A stretch of 64,000 nucleotides of DNA from Schistocerca nitens (GCF_023898315.1 NC_064622.1:358403234-358467233); one strand, 5' to 3'; positions 35,673 to 47,089 are shown, counted from the first letter of the stretch. Notes: generated by a model not told the origin, from the letters alone. Numbers and translations are program-made.

Positions 35673-37215
35673 ATGCCGCGACAGCGTGGACGTGAACTGT
35701 GGTGTCACTGCCAGACACCACACTTGCTAGGTGGTAGCTTAAATCGGCCGCGGTCCATTAGTACATGTCGGACCCGCGTGTCGCCACTGTGTGATCGCAG
35801 ACCGAGCGCCACCACACGGCAGGTCTCGAGAGACGTACGAGAACTCGCCCCAGTTGTACGACGACGTTGCTAGCGACTATACTGACGAAGCCTTTGCTCT
35901 CATTTGCCGAGAGACAGTTAGAATAGCCTTCAGCTAAGTTAATGGCTACGACTTAGCAAGGCGCCAATTGTATCAGTGCATGTATCATACGAGTCTCATT
36001 TGTATCGCCACAATCTCCAGATGCATAATCAAGAACGATGTATACAAGGACGGATTAAAAGTTAAGTAGTCCAGAAGCTACGTACTTTTCTTTATAGCAT
36101 TCATTAAGTCTCCTGTTTCAGACCTCACTCCATCCTTCGTGAGTTAGCGCGTGCATCTTGGCCGCCTCTTTCAATTAGTGTGCGTAGTGTTGGCAAGTCT
36201 GTCGACACTACATGAACCGTATGTGCAGTTGAAGGACTTTGAGCGAGGGCGTATAGTGGGCATGCGGGAGGCCGGGTGGACGTACCGCCGAATTGCTCAA
36301 CACGTGGGGCGTGAGGTCTCCACAGTACATCGATGTTGTCGCCAGTGGTCGGCGGAAGGTGCACGTGCCCGTCGACCTGGGACCGGACCGCAGCGACGCA
36401 CGGATGCACGCCAAGACCGTAGGATCCTACGCAGTGCCGTAGGGGACCGCACCGCCACTTCCCAGCAAATTAGGGACACTGTTGCTCCTGGGGTATCGGC
36501 GAGGACCATTCGCAACCGTCTCCATGAAGCTGGGCTACGGCCCCGCACACCGTTAGGCCGTCTTCCGCTCACGCCCCAACATCGTGCAGCCCGCCTCCAG
36601 TGGTGTCGCGACAGGCGTGAATGGAGGGACGAATGGAGACGTGTCGTCTTCAGCGATGAGAGTCGCTTCTGCCTTGGTGCCAATGATGGTCGTATGCGTG
36701 TTTGGCGCCGTGCAGGTGAGCGCCACAATCAGGACTGCATACGACCGAGGCACACAGGGCCAACACCCGGCATCATGGTGTGGGGAGCGATCTCCTACAC
36801 TGGCCGTACACCACTGGTGATCGTCGAGGGGACACTGAATAGTGCACGGTACATCCAAACCGTCATCGAACCCATCGTTCTACCATTCCTAGACCGGCAA
36901 GGGAACTTGCTGTTCCAACAGGACAATGCACGTCCGCATGTATCCCGTGCCACCCAACGTGCTCTAGAAGGTGTAAGTCAACTACCCTGGCCAGCAAGAT
37001 CTCCGGATCTGTCCACCATTGAGCATGTTTGGGACTGGATGAAGCGTCGTCTCACGCGGTCTGCACGTCCAGCACGAACGCTGGTCCAACTGAGGCGCCA
37101 GGTGGAAATGGCATGGCAAGCCGTTCCACAGGACTACATCCAGCATCTCTACGATCGTCTCCATGGGAGAATAGCAGCCTGCATTGCTGCGAAAGGTGGA
37201 TATACACTGTACTAG
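35673..37215 (+). pseudogene. Tc1 transposase split by solo LTR
   Basis: The transposase starts ATGCCGCGACAGCG at 35673 and is cut after codon 8 by the solo LTR 35698-36212; the remainder (EPYVQLKDFERGRIVG to GYTLY-stop) is open from 36213 to 37215. The N-terminal double helix-turn-helix and the catalytic blocks VVFSDESRF, LLFQQDNARPH and SPDLSTIEHVWD are present. The last block has Thr where copy 2 has Pro. Without the insertion the frame would be open. Confidence 0.9.
35698..36212. repeat. Solo LTR inside Tc1 copy 1
   Basis: A 515-bp insert beginning TGTGGTGTCACTGCCAGACA and ending GTCGACACTACA, with near-inverted ends TGTGGTGTC / GACACTACA. It is flanked by the 5-bp duplication TGAAC (35693-35697 and 36213-36217). 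No coding region, primer site or second LTR is present, so it is a solo LTR, the product expected from LTR-LTR recombination. The parent family is not in this window. Confidence 0.87.
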
Positions 37216-37423
37216 TGCCGACATTGTGCATGCTCTGTTGCCTGTGTCTATGTGCCTGTGGTTCTGTCAGTGTGATCATGTGATGTATCTGACCCCAGGA
37301 ATGTGTCAATAAAGTTTCCCCTTCCTGGGACAATATATTCACGGTGTTCTTATTTCAATTTCCAGGAGTGTATTAAGCAGGTGGTCATAATGTTTTGTCT
37401 CATCAATGTATTTTCCTCCCACC

Positions 37424-37622
37424 TACGCACACATTGCGAAAATATCATGGAGGTACAATCAGAGAGATTCCAGCTTGCATTGAGGCTTACCAGAAATCGT
37501 TCACCTGGCGCATCATTCGCGGTTAGAACAGAAAAGAGTGCCGAAGTGACAGGGGCACGCAAAGAACCTCCCGCGATACCATAAGATAGCTTGCAGCTTA
37601 CAGAGTATGATATAGTTGTACG
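37424..37622 (+). mobile_element. LINE 3' end, non-RTE family
   Basis: The frame reads ENIMEVQSERFQLALRLTRN and ends KEPPAIP-stop near 37584, followed by a 'agatagcttgcag..tacagagtatgatat' tail. I recognise this as the C-terminal end and 3' tail of a common jockey/CR1-like LINE in orthopteran genomes, from memory. Only the 3' end is present. Confidence 0.6.
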
Positions 37623-37850
37623 CAAAACAAAATACTTGAAGAAATAATTATTTATACTGAGCATTTCATTTACTTAACGTTTTTGTTAAAGATTGCACTA
37701 CGTGGAAATGAGGATAACAGCAAACTAGTAAATCAGCATTAGGTCTACTGGTAATTTCCAAGATCACTTGCAAGCGATATACATTGAGTACGTCATTATC
37801 ATGGCCCCAGATATCGATTAGTTGCTGCATTTGTTTACAGTGCTCTATAC

Positions 37851-37926
37851 TCCCGTGGTCTAGGGGTAGCGTCTTTGATTCATAATCAAAACCTCTTCGG
37901 TCCCGGGTTCGATCCCCGCCACTGTA
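37851..37926 (+). other. tRNA-like 5' head of the RTE-type LINE
   Basis: The sequence carries a tggtctaggggtagcg A-box, a perfect anticodon-type hairpin (TTTGA-TTCATAA-TCAAA, loop anticodon CAT as in tRNA-Met) and the B-box gggttcgatcccc. There is no CCA and the acceptor stem does not pair well, so I do not call a functional tRNA. It could act as an internal RNA polymerase III promoter; that is inference. Confidence 0.7.
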
Positions 37927-38194
37927 TAAATTTTGATAAATAATCAGCATTGGCGGCCGAAGAATTCCGGCATAAGAAGTCAGCCTCATTCTGCCAACGG
38001 CCTTGTCAAAGAGGGCGGAGGAGCGGATAGAGGTTCAGGGCACTCTCTTGTCCTAGGGGCGGGAAATTGCCCCTAAAGGCGGAAGAATCAGCAATGATCA
38101 ACGACATGAGGATGCAGAAGGCAATGGAAACCACTGCATTAAAGACACATAACGTGTATCCACAGGACATGTGGCCTGTAATTGAAGAAGTGTC

Positions 38195-41168
38195 ATGATG
38201 ATCTCTCCATTGGCAAAAGATTCCGGAATAGTCCCCCATTCGGATCTCCCGGAGGGGACTGCCAAGGGGGAGGTTACCATGAGAAAAAGATTGAATAATC
38301 AACGAAAGGATAACGTTCTACGAGTCGGGGCGTGGAATGTCAGAAGCTTGAACGTGGTAGGGAAACTAGAAAATCTGAAAAGGGAAATGCAAAGGCTCAA
38401 TCTAGATATAGTAGGGGTCAGTGAAGTGAAGTGGAAGGAAGGCAAGGATTTCTGGTCAGACGAGTATCGGGTAGTATCAACAGCAGCAGAAAATGGTATA
38501 ACAGGTGTAGGATTCGTTATGAATAGGAAGGTAGGGCAGAGGGTGTGTTACTGTGAACAGTTCAGTGACCGGGTAGTTCTAATCAGAAACGACAGCAGAC
38601 CAACACCGACAACGATAGTTCAGGTATACATGCCGACGTCGCAAGCTGAAGATGAACAGATAGAGAAAGTGTATGAGGATATTGAAAGGGTAATGCAGTA
38701 TGTAAAGGGGGACGAACATCTAATAGTCATGGGCGACTGGAATGCAATTGTAGCGGAAGGAGTAGAAGGAAAGGTTACAGGAGAATATGGGCTTGGGACG
38801 AGGAATGAAAGAGGAGACAGACTAATTGAGTTCTGTAACAAGTTTCAGCTAGTAATAGCGAATACCCTGTTCAAGAATCACAAGAGGAGGAGGTATACTT
38901 GGAAAAGGCCGGGAGATACGGGAAGATTTCAATTAGATTACATCATGGTCAGACAGAGATTCCGAAATCAGATACTGGATTGTAAGGCGTACCCAGGAGC
39001 AGATATAGACTCACATCACAATATAGTTGCGATGAAGAGTAGGCTGAAGTTCAAGACATTAGTCAGGAAGAATCAATACGCAAAGAAGTGGGTACGGAAG
39101 TACTAAGGAATGACGAGATACGTTTGAAGTTCTCTAACGCTATAGATACAGCAATAAGGAATAGCGCAGTAGGCAGTACAGTTGAAGAGGAATGGACATC
39201 TCTAAAAAGGGCCGTCACAGAAGTTGGGAAGGAAAACATAGGTAAAAAGAAGGTAGCTGCGAAGAAACCATGGGTAACAGAAGAAATACTTCAGTTGATT
39301 GAGGAAAGGAGGAAGTACAAACATGTTCCGGGAAAATCAGGAATACAGAAATACAAGTCGCTGAGGAATGAAATAAATAGGAAGTGCAGGAAAGCTAAGA
39401 CGAAATGGCTGCAGGAAAAATGTGAAGACATCGGAAAAGATATGATTGTCGGAAGGACAGACTCAGCATACAGGAAAGTCAAAACAACCTTTGGTGACAT
39501 TAAAAGCAACGGTGGTAACATTAAGAGTGCAACGGGAATTCCACTGTTAAATGCAGAGGAGAGAGCAGATAGGTGGAAAGAATACGTTGAAAGCCTCTAT
39601 GAGGGGGAAGATTTGTCTGATGTGATAGAAGAAGAAACAGGAGTCGATGTAGAACAGATAGGGGATCCAGTATTAGAATCGGAATTTAAAAGAGCTTTGG
39701 AGGACTTACGGTCAAATAAGGCAGAAGGGATAGATAACATTCCATCAGAATTTCTAAAATCATTGGGTTAAGTGGCAACAAAACGACTATTCACGTTGGT
39801 GTGTAGAATATATGAGTCTGGCGACATACCATCTGACTTTCGGAAAAGCATCATCCACACAATTCCGAAGACGGCAAGAGCTGACAAGTGCGAGAATGAT
39901 CGCACAATCAGCTTAACAGCTCATGCATCGAAGCTGTTTACAGGAATAATATACAGAAAAATGGAAAAGAAAATTGAGAATGCGCTAGGTGACGATAAGT
40001 TTGGCTTTAGAAAAAGTCAAGGGACGAGAGAGGCAATTCTGACGTTACGGCTAATAATGGAAGCAAGGCTAAAGAAAAATCAAGACACTTTCATAGTATT
40101 TGTCGACCTGGAAAAAGCGTTCGACAATATAAAATGGTGCAAGCTGTTCGAGATTCTGAAAAAAGTAGGGGTAAGCTATAGGGAGAGACGGGTCATATAC
40201 AATATGTACAACAACCAAGAGGGAATAATAAGAGTGGACGATCAAGAACGAAGTGCTCGTATTAAGAAGGGTGTAAGACAAGGCTGTAGCCTTTCGCCCC
40301 TACTCTTCAATCTGTACATCAAGGAAGCAATGATGGAAATAAAAGAAAGGTTCAGGAGTGGAATTAAAATACAAGGTAAAAGGATATCAATGATACGATT
40401 CGCTGATGACATTGCTATCCTGAGTGAAAGTGAAGAAGAATTAAATGATCTGCTGAACGGAATGAACAGTCTAATGAGTACACAGTATGGTTTGAGAGTA
40501 AATCGGAGAAAGACGAAGGTAATGAGAAGTAGTAGAAATGAGAACAGCGAGAAACTTAACATCAGGATTGATGGTCACGAAGTCAATGAAGTTAAGGAAT
40601 CCTGCTACCTAGGCAGTAAAATAACCAATGACGGACGGAGCAAGGAGGACATCAAAAGCAGACTCGCTATGGCAAAAAAGGCATTTCTGGCCAAGAGAAG
40701 TCTACTAATATCAAATACCGGCCTTAATTTGAGGAAGAAATTTCTGAGGATGTACGTCTGGAGTACAGCATTGTATGGTAGTGAAACAAAACATGGACTG
40801 TGGGAAAACCGGAACAGAAGAGAATCGAAGCATTTGAGATGTGGTGCTATAGACGAATGTTGAAAATTAGGTGGACTGATAAGGTAAGGAATGAGGAGGT
40901 TCTACGCAGAATCGGAGAGGAAAGGAATATGTGGAAAACACTAATAAGGAGAAGGGACAGGATGATAGGACATCTGCTAAGACATGAGGGAATGACTTCC
41001 ATGGTACTAGAGGGAGCTATAGAGGGCAAAAACTGTGGAGGAAGACAGAGATTGGAATACGTCAAGCAAATAATTGAGGACGTAGGTTGCAAGTGCTACT
41101 CTGAGATGAAGAGGTTAGCACAGGAAAGGAATTCGTGGCGGGCCGCATCAAACCAGTCAGTAGACTGA
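38195..41168 (+). pseudogene. LINE endonuclease-reverse transcriptase
   Basis: The protein would begin at 38195 or 38279 (MRKRLNNQRKDN). An apurinic-type endonuclease occupies 38320-39030: GAWNVRSLN, GVSEVKW, MGDWNAIV, DYIMV and ADIDSHHN, so the catalytic Asn, Glu, Asp and His are present. A one-base loss near 39085 shifts the frame; the linker follows at 39088-39771. An in-frame TAA at 39769-39771 (probably from GAA) precedes the reverse transcriptase: VDLEKAFDNI, GVRQGCSLSPLLFNLY and MIRFADDIAIL (FADD intact). A 5-bp insertion near 40787 shifts the frame after GSETK. The C-terminal FEMWCYRRMLKIRW region is open to 41168. Three lesions therefore kill it. Confidence 0.92.
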
Positions 41169-41185
41169 TGACCAAAAAAAAAAAA

Positions 41186-41928
41186 GTACTCCGATTAAAA
41201 TTACTTTGTGACTGATGTCTCAGCAAGTGTAGCGGTTCGGCAGAAGTAAATTGACGACACAGCAGAGCATTGTTTTGGTCTCTGATAGACTAAAGAATAT
41301 GAGTTAAAAGTCGCTACTTCAGGAACTGAATTATCTGCAAATACTGTTTGCTGTTATTATGGTTTTTTGTCGTGATGTGTGTTGCGTGGTAGTAACGAAC
41401 AGTACATATTTCAGCACCTGTATTGGCTACGGAAGAAACAATAGCTCTTGACTTCGTACTCAACACACGGAATTGTCGATGATGAAGATCTGGATGACGA
41501 ATAAGATGAGTTAAATTACGGTTATCTCTTGCCATTGTCGTCAACGGTTTTAATAAAATCGTTGTCTGGCACCATGACAGTCACACGTTCAATATATATC
41601 ACTTGCAAGTGACAGGAAATCACCGGTCTACTTACTATTCTGAATGATTTACTATCTCTCTAGTTGCTGTATTATCTGAAAAGAACAGCGGGGAAGGAGA
41701 TGTGACTGGTATTTAAGTGCCTCAAAAAGTTCCATTAGCTTTTAAATTTTTATTTTCCTCTTCTAAAATCTTCTTCAATTCGTAAGAACGTGCGTTCTAT
41801 TAGTACCTCAGAGTTACTGCTGAAGAGTTGTTAACGAATTCCCAAACGAGCAGATAGAAAGAATATGTGTCTTAAGACCACGCAGAATCTGTACACGCTC
41901 TTAAGAGGAGACACCTTCGGACAAGTAA
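41186..41928. other. Intergenic DNA
   Basis: No gene or repeat recognised; one short minus-strand frame at 41314-41544 without motif. Confidence 0.5.
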
Positions 41929-42076
41929 AGCCTAATTCACATGATGACACTAGGTTGCAGGCAATTGCGCTACTCGTTGGTGAAACTAAACACTTTCGGC
42001 TTGTTCCAACTTTGGCGACACTAGTTGCACGAGTTTTGAGGTTATGTGTGTTCGTAGAGTGTAGACAAATTGAAAT

Positions 42077-42430
42077 ATGAAGTGGGTAACGGAGAATAAT
42101 GTTCGCTTTTTGGATATCTATGCTTTGCATAGGTGTTTGTGGGATTTCAATGATGCTGATTACAAAAATAAGCAACATATTGCTGCCGCTGAGACCGTCA
42201 TGTGCGATCATAACATAGATGGTTTGACAATATCTGAGCTGCAGGGCAAAATGTATTAAGAGCACATATACAACTGAATTAAGAAAAATAGAAGCAAGTG
42301 GAATTCTAGCTGTGGCAATGCTCTCGTGTACAAGACTAAAATCGCATCGTTTGCATTGGCCAACTCTTTGTTAAGGAATATTGTTGACAGGAGGGAAGGC
42401 TATACAAATTCAGGAAGGTGCATTGTTTAT
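42077..42430 (+). pseudogene. MADF-domain reading frame in Harbinger-like unit
   Basis: ATG at 42077 gives MKWVTENNVRFLDIYALHRC, then CLWDFNDADYKNKQH and IDGLTISELQGKMY before a stop at 42257-42259; the reading then continues with a second stop as KWNSSCGNALVYKTK. This matches the MADF pattern: a conserved FLxxY...CLW, a YxNK and a L..kikxLR block followed by Y-x-SKW. MADF/Myb-type proteins often accompany PIF/Harbinger transposases and bind DNA. Two stops make this copy dead. Confidence 0.7.
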
Positions 42431-42847
42431 TCAATATTCACCTGTTTAAAACGTCGCTGCAGTGCTCCCCATTCACATATGTTAGAATTTTGAGATATTG
42501 CCACTGTACATATCTATCTTCAAGAGAGTAGTTTACAAACCATTCTCTTCTTAATGCGTCCTGCTTCGAATAATTATTGTTGCTAATGTTAGTAACTATT
42601 ACTGTTAATGTTAATAATTATTGGTGTTAATGAAAAGCGTCACCAACAACTAAAACCGTATCTTACAGCATGCCGAGTGGATTGTAATGCACGCAATATT
42701 TGATATGTAATTTAAGTTCTGGTGACAATGCTTCATGCATTACAGTACCTTTATTCCTTATCACATAACTAACTCTATTTAGAAGAAACGTGAACAGTTC
42801 TGGTGACGTTCGAAGATAATTAAAAGAACATCTTGTATCTTCCGTTA

Positions 42848-43050
42848 GCCAGCCGCTGGTGGCCGAGCAGTTCCAGGCGCTTCAGTCTGGAACCGCGCGA
42901 CCGCTATGGTCGCAGGTTCGAATCCTGCCTCAGGCATGGATGTGTGTGATGTCCTTAGGTTAGTTAGGTTTAAGTAGTTCTAAGTTCTAAGGGACTGATG
43001 ACCTGAGATGTTAAGTCCCATAGTGCTCAGAGCCATTTGAACCATTTTTT
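42848..43050 (+). mobile_element. tRNA-headed SINE in Harbinger-like unit
   Basis: Common SINE type: head gccagccgctggtggccgag, B-box ggttcgaatcc, body ttaggttagttaggtttaag, end atttgaaccattttttt. It is flanked by the 12-bp duplication TATCTTCCGTTA (42836-42847 and 43051-43062). Confidence 0.95.
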
Positions 43051-43064
43051 TATCTTCCGTTATA

Positions 43065-43262
43065 AATGGTTCAAATGGCTCTGAGCACTATGGGATGTAA
43101 CATCTATGGTCATCAGTCCCCTAGAACTTAGAACTACCTAAACCTAACTAACCTAAGGACATCACACACATCCATGCCCGAGGCAGAATTCGAACCTGCG
43201 ACCGAAGCGGTCACGCGGTTCCAGACTGAAGCGCCTATAACCGCAGGGCCATACCGGCCGGC
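43065..43262 (-). mobile_element. tRNA-headed SINE, inverted neighbour
   Basis: Minus-strand SINE of the same family, starting aatggttcaaatggctctga and ending ccggccggc. Its left target is the right-hand copy of the neighbouring SINE's duplication (TATCTTCCGTTATA, 43051-43064); the right copy reads TATCTTTCTTTATA (43263-43276), 12 of 14 matching. It inserted into the same site used by the first SINE. Confidence 0.92.
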
Positions 43263-43585
43263 TATCTTTCTTTATAGATTATTTCAGCAAGGATGCTGAG
43301 CAACCGAGCTGACGTCTTTTCTTCATCTAGTCAGGAATTGAAACACGTATCTTATTTTTACTAATGCAGCGATTCCACGCAACAAGCTTTAACTCCATCA
43401 CAACTCGTGCAACGTGGAGCTCCCAAGGTTTTCATTTCAGACACGACTCAGAGACCCACAAAACGACGAAACTGAAGTATACACTGGTGTCTAGCGTGTC
43501 TACAGGCATATATGAAACCACTTGCGTGCAACTCGTTACACGCAATGAGTGGCGCAACCTAATTCGTCGTGTAAACTAGGCTTAA

Positions 43586-44999
43586 TACGTTGGTATAAAT
43601 AATGTCGCATGGTGAATGCTTTCTTACCTCTGAATATCGTGACTGCATTGCGTTTCTCAGCAACATGTCCATTCCGTCGATTTCCTAGCAGGTCTTCTTT
43701 GGGATGAGTTTGTCATGGCGGTGTCCGTAGCATCCAATGGTGTGACGTTGATTCGCCCGACACACTGCAGTTCGCTAATAAACGGACGAGTTTCTTCAAA
43801 TTTTTCTTCTAATAAGTTTCGAAGAGTGCCTACCGATGTCTGCTGGAGGGCTATAGGTCCACTCGCAGAGGGCTACAATCTCGGTTCAACGTTTCTTCCC
43901 TTCTCGCTGGCCACATGAAGCATGATAGACAGCTGACGTGGCGTGATCACTAATTCAACGATGTATTATCAAAAACACACAACACGGTGTTGTTTATCGA
44001 GGCAAAATCACACATTTTTTCCACTCGACACGAGCTGCCTAGAAGACCGTAGTCGGGGTCGATACACCCTCGAACACTTCTTGTATTAACCTGAATAACT
44101 CAAGAGCAGAGAACATCGATAGCGCTTCCATAGAACAGCCGTTGCTAGGCAACTGCCTAGCTCGTTAAGGGTGCAGGAATTAAAAAATAACAATGAAAAT
44201 GTTCTTCTTTTCAATTTGGCATCTGAGTAGAGAGTCACGCACAGTCATCAAGCATACATACATATATTCACAGCCATCAAAATACTTGCACCTGATCCAA
44301 TACAAATTTACAGTTACCAACCCACTTATGTTAATTCTTCGTTCCCACACAATAACATAAAAAGTAAAATACAGCTGCACCACATGATTAACGTTGGTAA
44401 CACAAATACACGCAAGCTATACATTTGTTACACTCAAAATAATTGTTTCATATTTTTTCCTTTTCTAAAATAACGTGTTTGTCATAATTTCAAATGTTTA
44501 TGTATGACGTTTCATATCGTAAAATTATATACTTAGAGAAACCTGATTATGAATGTGATGTTGCCCTGGTTATACACATAGAACTTTGGACTGTATAATT
44601 AATTTCTGAGAGACAGAACAAACATTCATGTCAAGGTGCTGATATTTTTTATAGAGCGTTTCGAACAGAAGGCATTAAGTAATGCGGAACTAAAACCATA
44701 CTGCAGCCTCTTCTATGTGGATGGCACGTTTTTTGTATGGCCACATAATAAGGACGAGGCACACAAATAGCACGAAATTCTAAAGAACGGCCATCGGAGT
44801 CCTTGGAGTTAGGAAGTGACGTCGGCCTCCTGCTCTCATATATACTGATGTACAGAAGAGATGAAAAGCTCTAGGACGCGGTGTTTACAGGAAGCCTACA
44901 AATTCAAACAGGTACTCAGACCCCACTTCCCATCACCATCCAAACCAGAAGCAAGTAGTTCCAAACATTCGGTCTTCGCATGTATTCCGCATCAGTAAC
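43586..44999. other. Intergenic DNA
   Basis: Short open frames only. No transposon family or gene recognised. Confidence 0.5.
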
Positions 45000-45006
45000 A
45001 GTAAGA

Positions 45007-45201
45007 GCCGGCCGCGGTGGCCGAGCGGTTCTAGGAGCTTCAGTCCGGAACCGCGCGAACGCTACGGTCGCAGGTTCGAATCCTGCCTCGGGCATGGATG
45101 TGTGTGATGTCCTTTGGCTAGTTAGGTTTAAGTAGTTCTAAGTTCTAGGGGACTGATGACCTCAGATTTAAAGTCCCATAGTGCTCAGAGCAATTTTTGA
45201 A
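45007..45201 (+). mobile_element. tRNA-headed SINE
   Basis: Head gccggccgcggtggccgag, B-box ggttcgaatcctg and common body; the end reads agagcaatttttga. It is flanked by the 7-bp duplication AGTAAGA (45000-45006 and 45202-45208). Confidence 0.92.
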
Positions 45202-45307
45202 AGTAAGACCTTGCCATCAGAACCAAATTTTTCGAAGAAATATTTATTAGCTAACGACGATGATGACGTGTCCATAAATAACGTCTTGAATAGAAGCGGT
45301 AATAATA

Positions 45308-46592
45308 CGAGGTGAATTCAAGTTCTAAGGCCTCCGATTTTTTTTCTAATTAACTACTCACCTGAAATCGATGAAACTGGCGTTACTTCTCGACGTACAC
45401 ATTTTTCACAACGCTGACGCCATGATTCCATGGCAGCGGCGAAGGCTTCTTTTAGGAGTCTTTTTTGACCACTGGAAAATCGCTGAGGCAATAGCAGCAC
45501 GCCCGGTGAATGTGCGGCCACGGAGAGAGTCTTTCATTGTTGGAAACAGCCAAAAGTCACTAGGAGCCAGGTCAGGTGAGTAGGGAGCATGAGGAATCAC
45601 TTCAAAGTTGTTATCACGAAGAAACTGTTGCGTAACGTTAGCTCGATGTGCGGGTGCGTTGTCTTGGTGAAACAGCACATGCACAGCCCTTCCCGGACGT
45701 TTTTGTTGCAGTGCAGGAAGGAATTTGTTCTTCAAAACATTTTCTAGGATGCACCTGTTACCGTAGTGCCCTTTGGAACGCAATGGGTAAGGATTACGCC
45801 CTCGCTGTCCTAGAACATGGACACCATAATTTTTTCAGCACTGGCGGTTACCCGAAATTTTTTTGGTGGTGGTGAATCTGTGTGCTTCTATTGAGCTGAC
45901 TGGCGCTTTGTTTCTGGATTGAAAAATGGCATCCACGTCTCATCCATTGTCACAACCGACGAAAAGAAAGTCCCATTCATGCTGTCGTTGCGCGTCAACA
46001 TTGCTTGGCAACATGCCACACGGGCAGCCATGTGGTCGTCCGTCAGAATTCGTGGCACCCACCTGGATGACACTTTTCGCATTTTCAGGTCGTCATGCAG
46101 GATTGTGTGCACAGAACCCACAGAAGTGCCAGCTCTGGAGGCGATCTGTTCAACAGTCATTCGGCGATCCCCCAAAACAATTCTCTCCACTTTCTCGATC
46201 ATGTCGTCAGACCGGCTTGTGCGAGCCCGCAGTTGTTTTGGTTTGTTGTCACACGATGTTCTGCCTTCATTAAACTGTCGCACCCACGAACGCACTTTCG
46301 ACACATCCATAACTCCATCACCACATGTCTCCAACTGTCGATGAATTTCAATTGGTTTCACACCACGCAAATTCAGAAAACGAATGATTGCACGCTGTTC
46401 AAGTAAGAAAAACGTCGCCATTTTAAGTATTTAAAACAGTTCTCATTCTCGCCTCTGTCTGCCATACGGTGCTGCCATCTCTGGGACGTATTGACAATGA
46501 ACGCGGCCTCATTTTAAAATAATGCGCATGTTTCTACCTCTTTCGAGTCCGGAGAAAAAAAATCGGAGGCGTTAGAACTTGAATGCACCTCG
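45308..46592 (-). mobile_element. Mariner element, inactive
   Basis: 1285-bp mariner flanked by TA (45306-45307 and 46593-46594). The terminal inverted repeats begin CGAGGTG(a/c)ATTCAAGTTCTAA and remain nearly identical over ~38 bp. It encodes the broken transposase below. Confidence 0.95.
45354..46421 (-). pseudogene. Mariner transposase (DD34D type)
   Basis: The frame starts MATFFLLEQRAIIRFL at 46421. N-terminal helix-turn-helix, then the linker, then the catalytic TMDETWMPFF and VLFHQDNAPAHRAN blocks and YSPDLAPSDFWLFP; 34 residues separate the second and third Asp, as in mariner. Two TGG Trp codons have become TAG (after KRQSAQ and after VSMF), there is a one-base loss near 45738, and an extra A in the run near 45468 shifts the end. 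It is about 355 codons long overall, close to full length. Confidence 0.92.
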
Positions 46593-46757
46593 TAATGCAG
46601 ACAAGAAGAACTAGCAACCTCCGTCTCTTTGTGCGGGGTTAAAGTTTGTCACTGGAGTAACTGACTGCATACATAAAGTTCTTCGGAAGTCTTCTCTCGA
46701 CCTACAACGGAACTGATCGACGGCCTCCACGCTGCAGGAGACTATCAGGCGACGTGT

Positions 46758-46955
46758 ACAAAAATTGGAAATTTGTAGTAAGGGCTTATGGGACCAAACT
46801 GCTGAGGTCATCGGTCCCTAAGCTTACGCACTACGTAAGCTAATTTAAACTAACTTACGCTAAGACACACATACCCATGCCCGAGGGAGGACTCGAACCT
46901 CCGACGGGGAGAGCCGCGCGGACCATGGCAAGGCGCCCTTCACCGCGCGGCTGCA
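46758..46955 (-). mobile_element. SINE, third tRNA-head type
   Basis: Minus-strand SINE with body accaaactgctgaggtcatcg and head complement gaggactcgaacctccgacg. The body resembles the common SINE only in short blocks (ctgaggtcatc, acacacat.cccatgcccgag). It is flanked by the 9-bp duplication GCGACGTGT (46749-46757 and 46956-46964). Confidence 0.85.
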
Positions 46956-47089
46956 GCGACGTGTGGTTGTGGCAAAGTATGGACGGTGGTTTCGCTAAAT
47001 GAGGGTAACTGCAGGAACCGAAAACTCTGAGAGGGTAAGAAACAAAGGCGGCGGGTAAATGTGCTCCAAGAGAGGCGCGTCCACGTGAA

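Larger units (their letters stand above)
35429..37370 (+). mobile_element. Tc1 element, copy 1, split by a solo LTR
   Basis: Tc1-type DNA transposon flanked by TA (35427-35428 and 37371-37372). The terminal inverted repeats read CACTCCTGGAAAT(g/t)GAAA and extend about 27 bp. Without the 515-bp solo LTR plus 5-bp duplication inside, it would be 1422 bp, the same as the copy at 53810-55231, to which it is nearly identical. Confidence 0.95.
37850..41185 (+). mobile_element. Near full-length RTE-type LINE
   Basis: Starts with a tRNA-like head (37851-37926), then a ~270-bp leader, an endonuclease and reverse transcriptase open region, and ends gactgatgacc followed by twelve A. About 3.3 kb. It is the same subfamily as 58195-59272. 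The flanking sequence agtgctc before and agtactc after could be a diverged target duplication, but this is weak. Lesions in the protein are listed in the coding entry. Confidence 0.9.
41929..43582. mobile_element. Harbinger-like element, transposase missing
   Basis: Inverted ends AGCCTAATTCACATGATGAC at the left and, read from the right end, AGCCTAGTTTACACGACGA, are followed in both by an AGGTTGC block; a second shared block (gttgcacgagtt) lies ~100 bp inside each end. It is flanked by TAA on both sides (41926-41928 and 43583-43585), the 3-bp duplication typical of PIF/Harbinger elements. Inside are a MADF-type reading frame and two nested SINEs but no DDE transposase. Without the SINEs the unit is about 1.2 kb. 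Confidence 0.65.

Noticed and set aside
37851..37926. Functional tRNA-Met gene
   Set aside because: The anticodon arm and boxes are good, but the acceptor stem does not pair and the sequence continues directly into the LINE leader.
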